Source of the DNA: Campylobacterales bacterium
Lineage (GTDB): Bacteria; Campylobacterota; Campylobacteria; Campylobacterales; Sulfurovaceae
DNA length: 5,761 nt
NCBI GenBank assembly: GCA_014763905.1
Contig: JACXUN010000106.1
Span: forward strand, 1 to 5,761
Direction of reading: 5' to 3'
Part shown: one piece after another, positions 1 through 5,727 of the stretch
Layout of the letters: each line of letters opens with the position of its first letter
Numbering within the stretch: the first letter of the stretch is position 1
Made by a program: the position numbers and the translations under genes
The notes under the pieces: model-generated
What the model was told of the DNA's origin: nothing
What the model saw: only the letters and a program-made list of their open reading frames with translations
The model's database searches: none

Positions 1-91
1 TTTTGAATTAACTCGTTAGTCCCGCAAAAATTTGACTTTGCCTACAAAAAACCTCGTAAAGCTGTGACTATGATATCCCGTCGAACTCAGG
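1..91. other. Intergenic stretch after lptB, no gene seen
   Basis: This is the space downstream of the lptB stop, up to the window edge. I see no credible start codon with a ribosome binding site, no strong GC-rich hairpin followed by a T run, and no tRNA-like fold. A 63-codon reading frame crosses it on the minus strand but is mostly a shadow of lptB. In Helicobacter and relatives rpoN usually follows lptB, so the next gene may lie just outside the window; that is inference from known gene order. Confidence 0.4.
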
Positions 92-814
92 TTAAAAACT
101 AAAGTTTTCTCCCAAATAATATTTACGCACATTCTCATCATGCATGATCTCTTCACTCGTTCCGCTTGCGAGCATCTCACCACTCCGCATGACATACGCC
201 CGGTCACAGATTCCTAACGTCTCTCGTACATTATGGTCGGTGATCAACACCCCCATATCCAAGGTAATCAACTGTTTCACGATACTTTGGATATCCTCTA
301 CCGAAATCGGATCAACTCCGGCAAACGGTTCATCCAGTAACAAAAACTTTGGCTGTGCTACCAAAGCTCTCGCAATCTCCACACGCCGACGCTCCCCGCC
401 GCTCAGCTGAATCCCATATCGTTTACGAATCGGCTCAATATTAAAGAGATCAAGTAGATTCTCAATCCGCTCTAAAGCCATCTTCTCATCCAATTTCATC
501 GCTTTGGCTGCCATGAGCAGATTCTCTTCGACGGTCAAATCCTTGAAGATACTGGACTCTTGCGGTAGATATCCGATCCCCAGCTTGGCTCTCGCACTGA
601 GCGGCATATTGGTGATATCTTGATCATCCAGATAGACATTGCCGTTGCTCACATCGGTGACCCCGCAGATCATATAGAAGGAGGTACTCTTCCCTGCTCC
701 ATTAGGTCCTAAGAGTCCAACAATCTCTTTGGAGTGAACCATAACCGATACGTCATGGATAATCTGTGTCTTTTTAATCGTTTTGGATAAATGTTTGGCT
801 TCTAAAGTGTGCAT
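92..814 (-). CDS. lptB: LPS export ABC transporter ATP-binding protein LptB
   Basis: LptB is the cytoplasmic ATPase of the LptB2FG complex, which extracts lipopolysaccharide from the inner membrane and drives it across the Lpt bridge. The 240-aa protein is the usual family length and is a single ABC domain without membrane segments. Visible motifs, numbered from the ATG: Walker A GPNGAGKST near 36-44, Q-loop glutamine in YLPQ near 85, signature LSGGERRR near 137-144, Walker B FLLLDEP near 157-163 with the catalytic glutamate, D-loop, and the switch histidine in ITDHN near 194. The LSGGERRR and DEPFAGVDP forms are typical of LptB rather than of amino-acid importers. I chose the ATG at 814; an in-frame TTG directly before it would extend the protein by one residue, but AAGAAG lies 5 nt from the ATG. 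The gene starts 13 nt after the tsaE stop, so the two are probably cotranscribed. Confidence 0.95.
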   Translation of the reverse strand: MHTLEAKHLSKTIKKTQIIHDVSVMVHSKEIVGLLGPNGAGKSTSFYMICGVTDVSNGNVYLDDQDITNMPLSARAKLGIGYLPQESSIFKDLTVEENLLMAAKAMKLDEKMALERIENLLDLFNIEPIRKRYGIQLSGGERRRVEIARALVAQPKFLLLDEPFAGVDPISVEDIQSIVKQLITLDMGVLITDHNVRETLGICDRAYVMRSGEMLASGTSEEIMHDENVRKYYLGENFSF

Positions 815-827
815 CAACTCTTCTTTT

Positions 828-1244
828 CTAACTATTTTTTTCTATGGTATATTTGCGTTTATGATCAATCGGCTCAATGGTGATGGTATAGAGTTCATAC
901 CCGACTGTGAGTAAAAACGCTTTCAGCTCATCACTCCCCCACTCGATCAGATGCCAACCCCATTTCTCAAACTCTTCAAAAAGCCCCAACTCCATGAACT
1001 CCTGATGATCAATCCGATAGAGATCATAATGATAGAGTTGATCGCCATAGCAATTTTGGAGTGAAAAGGTCGGTGAGGTGACTGTAGAGGTGATGCCTTT
1101 GGCTTTGACAATTTTGGAGGTCAATGTGGTTTTCCCGGCGGCTAGATTGCCGATTAGAAAGACGATGGCATTATCCGGAATTGTTTCTATTAGATAATCA
1201 GCTACTTTATTTATTTCATCTAACGATGCGATGATTTCTTTCAT
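828..1244 (-). CDS. tsaE: tRNA threonylcarbamoyladenosine biosynthesis ATPase TsaE
   Basis: TsaE is the small P-loop ATPase that works with TsaB and TsaD to place the threonylcarbamoyl group on A37 of ANN-decoding tRNAs (t6A). The 138-aa length matches the family. Visible motifs are the P-loop GNLAAGKTT at 32-40 (the common form is GDLGAGKTT, so two positions are variant but the GKTT core is intact), the switch-like TSPTF at 56-60, HYDLYR at 72-77 carrying the conserved aspartate, and IEWG at 100-103 with the conserved glutamate. The start is fixed by GGAGAGG at 1247-1253; its GGAG core lies 5 nt from the ATG. That ribosome binding site directly touches the REP-type inverted pair at 1254-1362, which separates tsaE from trpD. 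tsaE followed closely by lptB is a pairing also found in Helicobacter. Confidence 0.92.
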   Translation of the reverse strand: MKEIIASLDEINKVADYLIETIPDNAIVFLIGNLAAGKTTLTSKIVKAKGITSTVTSPTFSLQNCYGDQLYHYDLYRIDHQEFMELGLFEEFEKWGWHLIEWGSDELKAFLLTVGYELYTITIEPIDHKRKYTIEKNS

Positions 1245-1253
1245 TACCTCTCC

Positions 1254-1362
1254 GTAGGTGTGACCATGTCACACGTCAAAACCAAATTTGGGATAACTTG
1301 GATATTCAAAATTGGCATCTTATTTTTAACCCAGATGTGACGTGTGACACGGTCACACCTAC
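1254..1362. repeat. REPIN-like inverted pair of REP palindromes between trpD and tsaE
   Basis: Two 25-nt arms, 1254-1278 and 1338-1362, are inverted copies that differ at one base, which falls in a hairpin loop. Each arm reads, from outside inward, GTAG, then GTGTGAC, a 3-nt loop (CAT or CGT), then GTCACAC, then GTCA. So each arm is itself a perfect 7-bp hairpin preceded by GTAG, the layout of REP sequences moved by REP-associated tyrosine (Y1) transposases. The 59-nt centre is AT-rich and contains the palindrome CCAAATTTGG (1282-1291). The outer end on the trpD side provides the trpD stop codon, and the other outer end abuts the tsaE ribosome binding site. The hairpin structure is seen directly; the link to a RAYT transposase is inference, since no such gene is in the window. 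Confidence 0.85.
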
Positions 1363-2336
1363 AAGCTATTCGACACCGTAGCAATCACGTCCAAATGTCG
1401 CCGTGCTTTTCCACTCTCAATCCCATGCCGAGCCATTTCAAACGCCTCTTGGATATCCCGTGCTTTGCCATCGGCAAAGAGTGCAAATCCGGCATTGAGA
1501 ATGACAATATCACGCTTGGCATCATCCGCTTCACCGGCAAAAATCTCTCGTGTGATCTGGGCATTGTCACTCGCACTGCCCCCTAAAATTGCTTCTTTAG
1601 GAGCCTGTTTAAAACCAAAAGCTTGCGGATCAATAACGCCTTGAGAGACAATCCCGCCTTCAACATACGCAAATGGGGTTGTGGTTGCTAAAGATATTTC
1701 ATCCATGCCATCATTACTGCTCACCACAAAAGCCCGTGAAGCATTCAACTCCACCAATGCTTTTGCCATACGTTCAATATACTCCGGTGCAAAAACCCCC
1801 AGCAGATACTTTCTCGCTCCTGCCGGATTGGTCAACGGTCCGAGGATATTGAAGATCGTTCGATGATCAATCGATTTACGAATCGGCATAATGTGTTTCA
1901 TCGCCGGATGATGATGCATCGCAAAAATAAAACAGAAACCGGTCTCTTCCAGCATCTTGACCTGCTGTTTGGGTGTGAGATTCAAATTAATACCCAGCGT
2001 TTCTAATACATCGGCAGAACCGGAATTAGAGGTAATGCTTCGGTTTCCGTGTTTGGCAACGATTGAACCTAAGGAAGCCAATAAAAGCGATACTGTCGTC
2101 GAAATGTTAAAGCTCCCGCTCTTATCCCCTCCCGTACCCACGACATCAATTGCTTTGGCTTGCAGCTCTTCAGAGATAGGGAGTTTGATCGAGTGTTCAC
2201 GCATAACCGAGGCGGCGATGGCAATCTCTTCGGCGGTTTCCCCTTTTTCATAAAGTTCGATTAAAAAATGGCGGGCTTCTTCGGTTGATAATTGGTTATT
2301 GAATAATTTTTCAAATTGTGCTTGGGTAGTGTTCAT
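1359..2336 (-). CDS. trpD: Anthranilate phosphoribosyltransferase TrpD
   Basis: TrpD transfers the phosphoribosyl group from PRPP to anthranilate, the second step of tryptophan synthesis from chorismate. The protein of about 325 aa is a stand-alone enzyme without the glutamine amidotransferase domain of TrpGD fusions. Visible motifs are an N-terminal helical region (about 1-60), GTGGD at 67-71 and FNIST at 76-80 for PRPP binding, KHGNR at 95-99, GSAD at 106-109, RTIFNILGPLTNP at 157-169, and the metal-binding DEIS at 210-213. GGAG in the leader lies 6 nt before the ATG at 2336 and only 3 nt before an adjacent ATG at 2339, so 2336 is the better start; an in-frame TTG at 2348 sits inside the ribosome binding site and is unlikely. 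No other trp gene is visible. The stop TAG is part of the GTAG of a REP element; without that element the frame would run two codons further. Confidence 0.94.
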   Translation of the reverse strand: MNTTQAQFEKLFNNQLSTEEARHFLIELYEKGETAEEIAIAASVMREHSIKLPISEELQAKAIDVVGTGGDKSGSFNISTTVSLLLASLGSIVAKHGNRSITSNSGSADVLETLGINLNLTPKQQVKMLEETGFCFIFAMHHHPAMKHIMPIRKSIDHRTIFNILGPLTNPAGARKYLLGVFAPEYIERMAKALVELNASRAFVVSSNDGMDEISLATTTPFAYVEGGIVSQGVIDPQAFGFKQAPKEAILGGSASDNAQITREIFAGEADDAKRDIVILNAGFALFADGKARDIQEAFEMARHGIESGKARRHLDVIATVSNSL

Positions 2337-2384
2337 CATATTCTCCAATAATTGCTAATCGGTTATGGTAACATAAAAACGCTT

Positions 2385-2410
2385 GGGCAACCACAAGGGA
2401 TTGCCCCTAC
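2385..2410 (-). repeat. Solo REP-like palindrome after the S4 gene
   Basis: Read on the minus strand, GTAG is followed by GGGCAA, a short centre, and TTGCCC, giving a 6-bp stem that extends by two more G-C pairs (CC with GG) around a single bulged T. This is the same GTAG-plus-hairpin layout as the REPs at 1254-1362 but with an unrelated stem sequence, so it is a different REP class. The GTAG occupies 2407-2410 and its TAG is the stop codon of the S4 gene. No inverted partner copy is visible in the 48 nt between it and trpD. Confidence 0.75.
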
Positions 2411-2652
2411 AGCTCCTTGACATATTCCTCTTTATGACTTTTGGGAATGGTCTTAGTCGCCGGAATTTTAAGCACTTCGTACTCTCTGGCACCTTTGAGA
2501 TATTCAATGGTGATCTTATCTCCAACGGTGACGTTTTTACTGGCTTTGGCTTTCGTGCCATTGACATAGACGACACCGCTTTTGACCATATCAGAAGCAA
2601 TCGTACGGCGTTTAATGACATTGACAGCAGCTAACCATTTATCTACTCGCAT
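2407..2652 (-). CDS. S4-domain RNA-binding protein, RqcP/Hsp15-like
   Basis: This 81-aa basic protein is essentially one S4 RNA-binding domain. It begins MRVDKWLAAVNVIKRRT, followed by VKSGVVYVNGTKAKASKNV and a GD turn (VGDKITIEY), the standard helix-turn-strand layout of S4. Length and sequence pattern resemble Bacillus YabO/RqcP and E. coli Hsp15 (HslR), which bind stalled 50S subunits carrying peptidyl-tRNA; RqcP works with RqcH in ribosome-associated quality control. Family membership is clear, but the choice of RqcP over another small S4 protein is inference. The start is firm: AAGGAG lies 4 nt before the ATG and overlaps the end of the upstream 78-aa gene. The short C-terminal tail ends KEL, and its TAG stop is part of the GTAG of a REP-like element. 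Confidence 0.88.
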   Translation of the reverse strand: MRVDKWLAAVNVIKRRTIASDMVKSGVVYVNGTKAKASKNVTVGDKITIEYLKGAREYEVLKIPATKTIPKSHKEEYVKEL

Positions 2653-2663
2653 GGTACTCCTTC

Positions 2664-2900
2664 TTATTGCAGCTTAAATTCCTGCTCCGCTGCATTGGCG
2701 ACCATGACTCCGCTCATCGAAAGATTGTCCCCGATGAGATGTTTGGAGTCACGCAGTTCCGCCAAGACCTGCTTGGCTTCTTTCATATCAAACATACCGG
2801 TATTGACCAGACTCTCCATGGTATCTTGCATCGTCTCCCCCTCTTCTCGTTTGGCAACGGCAAGGAGAAAGACCTTTTTGATAATGTCTAACTCTTCCAT
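2664..2900 (-). CDS. Small protein of unknown function (78 aa)
   Basis: I do not recognise this protein. It is acidic to neutral, has no signal peptide, no membrane segment and no cysteine, and looks mostly helical: a helix near 3-18, an acidic turn (REEGET), a helix near 24-34, a helix near 38-50 (MKEAKQVLAELRD), then LIGDNLSMSGVMVANAAEQEF. The order of helices followed by a hydrophobic strand-turn and a last helix would fit a small winged-helix fold, but this is only a pattern impression. The ATG at 2900 has AAGAG 6 nt upstream, overlapping the dapD stop; a TTG just before the ATG is a less likely start. It begins 9 nt after dapD and ends 11 nt before the S4 gene, so it is very probably translated as part of that unit. 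Confidence 0.8.
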   Translation of the reverse strand: MEELDIIKKVFLLAVAKREEGETMQDTMESLVNTGMFDMKEAKQVLAELRDSKHLIGDNLSMSGVMVANAAEQEFKLQ

Positions 2901-2909
2901 CAAAAACTC

Positions 2910-4103
2910 TTAGTGAAGATCAACGTTGAGTTTGACTTCTCGGGTACTTCGGCGTACGACATACTCACCGGTCATAGAGTTTTGTCGGAAGTGAAGACCG
3001 TTTAATCCTTGAAGCTCATCAGCTCTAAAAGTTGTCTTGGTATCAAGCTTGGCATTTGGATTCGCTTCTCGGATCAATTCTAATTGCTCCGGGGCGATTT
3101 TGACTTTGGTTCCGGCGAAGATCGCTAAACCGCCATCCAAGATACACGCATCACCAAGTGGAATACCACAGGTTGAGTTGGCACCCAAGAGCGTGTTTTC
3201 TCCGATAGAGATCGGATTACCGTCTGTTCCGCTGAGCACTCCAAGGATACTCGCTCCTCCACCGACATCCGAACCGGCACCGACGATCGCTGAACTGGAG
3301 ATTCGTCCCTCTACCATTACCGGTCCAAGGGTTCCGGCATTGAAGTTGATGTATGAAGCACCCGGCATAACAGTTGTACCGGCTGCCAATTGAGCACCCA
3401 TTCGGACTTTGCTGGCTTCGAGGATTCGGGTGTTATCCGCTGGAATAATGTGCTGTAGGTATCGTGGGAACTTGTCAACGCTGTCAATATTTGGGAAGGT
3501 TCCGTTGAGTTTCATCTCGATCTCGTTTTCTCGAAGATACTCCAACTCATACGGTTTATTTCCGACCCATGCCACATTGCTGAGGATTCCAAATGCACCG
3601 TTGAGGTTGATCTTGCGTAATTCGGCTTTGCTTTGAGAAAGAGCGTACAATTTGAGGTATACCGCTTCTACACTCTGTGGTGCCGCATCTTCAAACAGGA
3701 AAGTAATTCTAAAGTTTTTCGCCACATCTTCCATCGCAGCAAGGGCTTTAACTACTTGTACATTTTTGTGTGCTTCACCGGTCGCTTCACCGATATACGG
3801 GGCAAAAGCCGCCATTGCATTGTTGACAAAGCTGTCATTCAGTGTCGCTACAAATTCCGAACCGCTAAAATCCACCTCACATCGTGCCTCTTGAAGGGCT
3901 TTGATAAATACAGCCGCTGAACCAAAATTCTCTTTCCAGTTGATCAATGCATAGTTGGCTTGGAGTACTTTATCGGCATTTTTCTGCCCTCGATCGACTC
4001 GTGCTATACCAAATGCGATCGGCTCTCGGTAACCTGATTGTGCTTTGACTGCTTCGACTAATGCTTTAAATTCTTCGCTTGAATTGATTGTTTCAATTGC
4101 CAT
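2910..4103 (-). CDS. dapD: 2,3,4,5-tetrahydropyridine-2,6-dicarboxylate N-succinyltransferase DapD
   Basis: DapD transfers succinyl from succinyl-CoA to tetrahydrodipicolinate in the succinylase branch of the meso-diaminopimelate/lysine pathway, supplying both lysine and the peptidoglycan cross-linking residue. The 397-aa protein matches the long form I associate with Campylobacterota, well above the roughly 275 aa of the enterobacterial enzyme. It has a long N-terminal alpha/beta region (about 1-220) and a left-handed beta-helix of imperfect hexapeptide repeats (about 225-335). Visible conserved segments are MVEGRIS at 263-269, GGGASILG at 281-288 and LLGANSTCGIPLGD at 305-318. The ATG at 4103 has AAAGG about 7 nt upstream and gives a normal N-terminus (MAIETINSSEEF). 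The frame stays open to a GTG at 4157, which would add an 18-residue basic extension, but its AGGAG is only 1 nt away. A promoter and hairpin leader lie upstream. Confidence 0.93.
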   Translation of the reverse strand: MAIETINSSEEFKALVEAVKAQSGYREPIAFGIARVDRGQKNADKVLQANYALINWKENFGSAAVFIKALQEARCEVDFSGSEFVATLNDSFVNNAMAAFAPYIGEATGEAHKNVQVVKALAAMEDVAKNFRITFLFEDAAPQSVEAVYLKLYALSQSKAELRKINLNGAFGILSNVAWVGNKPYELEYLRENEIEMKLNGTFPNIDSVDKFPRYLQHIIPADNTRILEASKVRMGAQLAAGTTVMPGASYINFNAGTLGPVMVEGRISSSAIVGAGSDVGGGASILGVLSGTDGNPISIGENTLLGANSTCGIPLGDACILDGGLAIFAGTKVKIAPEQLELIREANPNAKLDTKTTFRADELQGLNGLHFRQNSMTGEYVVRRSTREVKLNVDLH

Positions 4104-4150
4104 AGATAAGCCTTTTTCTAATTTTTTTAAACTTCTTACCGCACTCCTCG

Positions 4151-4172
4151 TTCCCACTCTCCTGAGTAGGAA
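4151..4172 (-). promoter_or_regulatory. Hairpin with AGGA loop in the dapD leader
   Basis: In the minus-strand transcript, UUCCUACUC pairs with GAGUGGGAA around the loop AGGA, giving a 9-bp stem with one U-G wobble. The loop lies about 57 nt before the dapD ATG. A second AGGAG stands 15 nt further on (4144-4148). GGA displayed in a hairpin loop is the known recognition pattern of CsrA, and CsrA occurs in Campylobacter; a role here is inference. The loop is not the dapD ribosome binding site, which is nearer the ATG. Confidence 0.45.
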
Positions 4173-4221
4173 TACATACGTGAGTATAAAATTGAATGGG
4201 AGAAGTTTTTATAGTGATGGG

Positions 4222-4230
4222 ATTATAGCA
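4222..4230 (-). promoter_or_regulatory. Extended -10 promoter element upstream of dapD
   Basis: The minus strand reads TGCTATAAT, a consensus -10 hexamer with the TGn extension. A start point about 7 nt downstream would give a leader of about 110 nt before the dapD ATG. There is no good -35 hexamer at 17 nt, but the upstream DNA is T-rich, which fits what is known of sigma-70 promoters in Campylobacter and Helicobacter. It would separate dapD transcription from murA. Confidence 0.6.
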
Positions 4231-4250
4231 AAGTAGATTTAAATGAGAGA

Positions 4251-4289
4251 ACCTCTAAAAATCTCTATTCCAAAGAGTGTGTTTCTGCA
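4251..4289 (-). repeat. Degenerate half copy of the murA-flanking repeat
   Basis: The 27 nt at 4251-4277 match the reverse complement of the right arm and flank of the inverted repeat upstream of murA (about 5689-5715) at 24 positions, all three differences being transitions. After a 2-nt gap the match resumes over GTTTCTGC, and it stops at the murA stop codon (4290-4292). It is a single arm without an inverted partner here. On the minus strand it lies directly after the murA stop, ahead of the dapD promoter. It has no clear terminator form: its stems are short and not followed by a T run. Confidence 0.7.
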
Positions 4290-5558
4290 CTATTCACGCA
4301 GACGCTCTATTTTTGCACCGAGTTGAGAGAGTTTGCCTTCGAGATTATCATATCCTCTGTCGAGATGATAGATACGGCGGACATTGGTTACCCCTTTAGC
4401 GACCAGAGCCGCCAAAACCAACGCCGAACTCGCCCGCAGATCGGTCGCCATAACATCCGCACCGAAAAGTTGAGCGACCGGACGTACGGCGGCGATGTTT
4501 CCTTTGAGCCAGATATCGGCTCCCAATCGGTTCAGCTCACTAACATGCATAAAGCGGTTCTCAAAGAGACGCTCTTCGATAATACTTTCTCCAATCGCCA
4601 TGGTCGCCAATGCCATAAATTGAGCCTGCATATCGGTCGGGAATCCCGGATACTCGGTCGTAATGATATTGACCGGTCGGAGTCGATCCGGTGAGTGTAT
4701 GGTAATCGCGTTTTCTGCTATATCAAAACGACAACCCATAGATTCCAACTTGGCAAGGGAGGCGTTGATATGTTCCGCATCGACCTTATTAAGCGTAACT
4801 GTCGATCCGGTAATAGCAGCCGCACAAAGATAGGTTCCCGCTTCGATACGATCCGGGATAATCTCAATCGGTTCATTAAATATCAGCGGTTTACCGCCGG
4901 TTCCTTCGATCGTAATCTCACTCGATCCTATCCCCTCAATCTTCACATCGGCAGAGGCGATCATCTCGCAGAGCTGCGTAATCTCCGGCTCTTTTGCGGC
5001 ATTGACGATGGTGGTCTTACCGTGAGCTAAAGCCGCAGCCATGACCGTATTTTCAGTACCGCCTACGGTAATCTTATCAAAAACAATTTTGGCTCCGTGG
5101 AGTCCGCCTTCGGGTGCTTCGGCTCTGACATATCCGCCTTTGATCTCGATCTTGGCTCCCATCGCCTCTAACGCTTTGAGGTGTAAATCAATCGGACGCT
5201 GTCCAATCGCACAACCACCCGGTAAACTCACCTCACACTCGCCAAATCGAGCCAATAACGGACCCAATACCAAAATCGAAGCACGCATCTTGCTCACAAT
5301 CTCATAGACCGCTTTGGTTGAGTTCATCGTTGCATTATTGATTTTAGCCGTTTCTGCCTCATGTTCAACCTCTCCGCCTAAAATAGTCAAGAGTTTTAAG
5401 AGGGTTCGAATATCCACCACATTAGGTAGATTGGTCAAGGTGACCGGCTGATCGGAAAGAATCGTTGCGGCTATGACCGGAAGAGCTGAGTTTTTTGCTC
5501 CTGAAATATCAATGGCACCGCTAAGCTTCGCACCACCGGTTATCTGTAAATAATCCAT
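4290..5558 (-). CDS. murA: UDP-N-acetylglucosamine 1-carboxyvinyltransferase MurA
   Basis: MurA transfers enolpyruvyl from PEP to UDP-N-acetylglucosamine, the first committed step of cytoplasmic peptidoglycan precursor synthesis. The 422-aa length is normal and covers both domains of the EPSP-synthase-like inside-out barrel. Visible active-site features are KN at 22-23, R92, the loop [11 protein letters not shown] with the catalytic cysteine at 116 and R121, and [11 protein letters not shown] with the general-base aspartate at 309; the C-terminal [13 protein letters not shown] near 396-408 is also typical. The cysteine is the residue alkylated by fosfomycin, so the enzyme is of the sensitive type (many insensitive forms have Asp there). 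GGA lies about 8-9 nt before the ATG, a modest ribosome binding site. The gene stands alone, bracketed by members of one repeat family: a 34-bp-arm inverted repeat upstream and a half copy starting at its TAG stop. Confidence 0.97.
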   Translation of the reverse strand: MDYLQITGGAKLSGAIDISGAKNSALPVIAATILSDQPVTLTNLPNVVDIRTLLKLLTILGGEVEHEAETAKINNATMNSTKAVYEIVSKMRASILVLGPLLARFGECEVSLPGGCAIGQRPIDLHLKALEAMGAKIEIKGGYVRAEAPEGGLHGAKIVFDKITVGGTENTVMAAALAHGKTTIVNAAKEPEITQLCEMIASADVKIEGIGSSEITIEGTGGKPLIFNEPIEIIPDRIEAGTYLCAAAITGSTVTLNKVDAEHINASLAKLESMGCRFDIAENAITIHSPDRLRPVNIITTEYPGFPTDMQAQFMALATMAIGESIIEERLFENRFMHVSELNRLGADIWLKGNIAAVRPVAQLFGADVMATDLRASSALVLAALVAKGVTNVRRIYHLDRGYDNLEGKLSQLGAKIERLRE

Positions 5559-5605
5559 ATACTTTATCCAAATTTTTAATTAGATAACTTCAAAAATCCT
5601 TTATC

Positions 5606-5701
5606 CTACTCCAAAGAGAACGTATTTCTGCCCCATGCAAACGCAAGCGTCCATTTCATGGATTGAGTGCATGGGGCAGAAATACGTTCTCTTTGGAGTA
5701 G
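5606..5701. repeat. Long inverted repeat with 34-bp perfect arms upstream of murA
   Basis: Arms at 5606-5639 and 5668-5701 are exact reverse complements over 34 nt (outer end CTACTCC...GGAGTAG, inner end CCCCATGCA...TGCATGGGG), separated by 28 nt. The spacer itself holds two small palindromes, ACGC-AA-GCGT (5641-5650) and CCAT-TTC-ATGG (5651-5661). Outside the perfect arms the flanks stay related (AACTTC...AAATCC near 5587-5599 and AGGTTTTTAGAAGTT near 5703-5717) with a 5-6 nt offset, so the full element may be about 130 bp. It has no T run placed for a classical terminator and no open reading frame of note. It looks like a non-autonomous dispersed element; a transcript would form a hairpin suited to RNase III. 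Confidence 0.85.
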
Positions 5702-5727
5702 AGGTTTTTAGAAGTTTTTAAGGAGAG

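Noticed and set aside
16..207. 63-aa minus-strand reading frame
   Set aside because: It overlaps the 3' end of lptB in another frame, has no ribosome binding site, and its composition is that of a shadow frame.
812..817. TTG start one codon before the ATG in lptB, and the same pattern at 2901-2903 for the 78-aa gene
   Set aside because: In both cases the ATG follows directly and has better spacing to the purine-rich binding site.
1254..1362. CRISPR or attC-type site
   Set aside because: There are only two arms, inverted rather than direct, with internal GTAG-led hairpins and no integron core sites; the REP explanation fits better.
2337..2348. TTG start at 2348 or ATG at 2339 for trpD
   Set aside because: The TTG lies inside the TTGGAG ribosome binding site, and the ATG at 2339 is only 3 nt from GGAG; 2336 has the normal 6-nt spacing. 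2339 is not fully excluded.
2355..2621. 88-aa minus-strand frame across the S4 gene and the REP
   Set aside because: It is a shadow of the S4 gene in another frame. Its tail after the REP could be read as an old extension of the S4 protein, but only by assuming a 25-nt insertion, and KEL looks like a natural end.
3037..3393. 118-aa plus-strand frame opposite dapD, and a 123-aa frame at 4323-4694 opposite murA
   Set aside because: Both are antisense to strongly supported genes, lack binding sites, and have no recognisable domain.
4104..4157. Longer DapD starting at GTG 4157 with an 18-residue basic N-terminus
   Set aside because: AGGAG is only 1 nt from that GTG, it is part of the leader hairpin, and the ATG at 4103 has a well-spaced AAAGG and gives the expected N-terminus.
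5606..5701. Rho-independent terminator reading of the long inverted repeat
   Set aside because: The stem is far longer than usual, the loop is 28 nt, and neither strand has a T run directly after the stem; the T-rich DNA comes several bases later and is itself part of the repeat flank.
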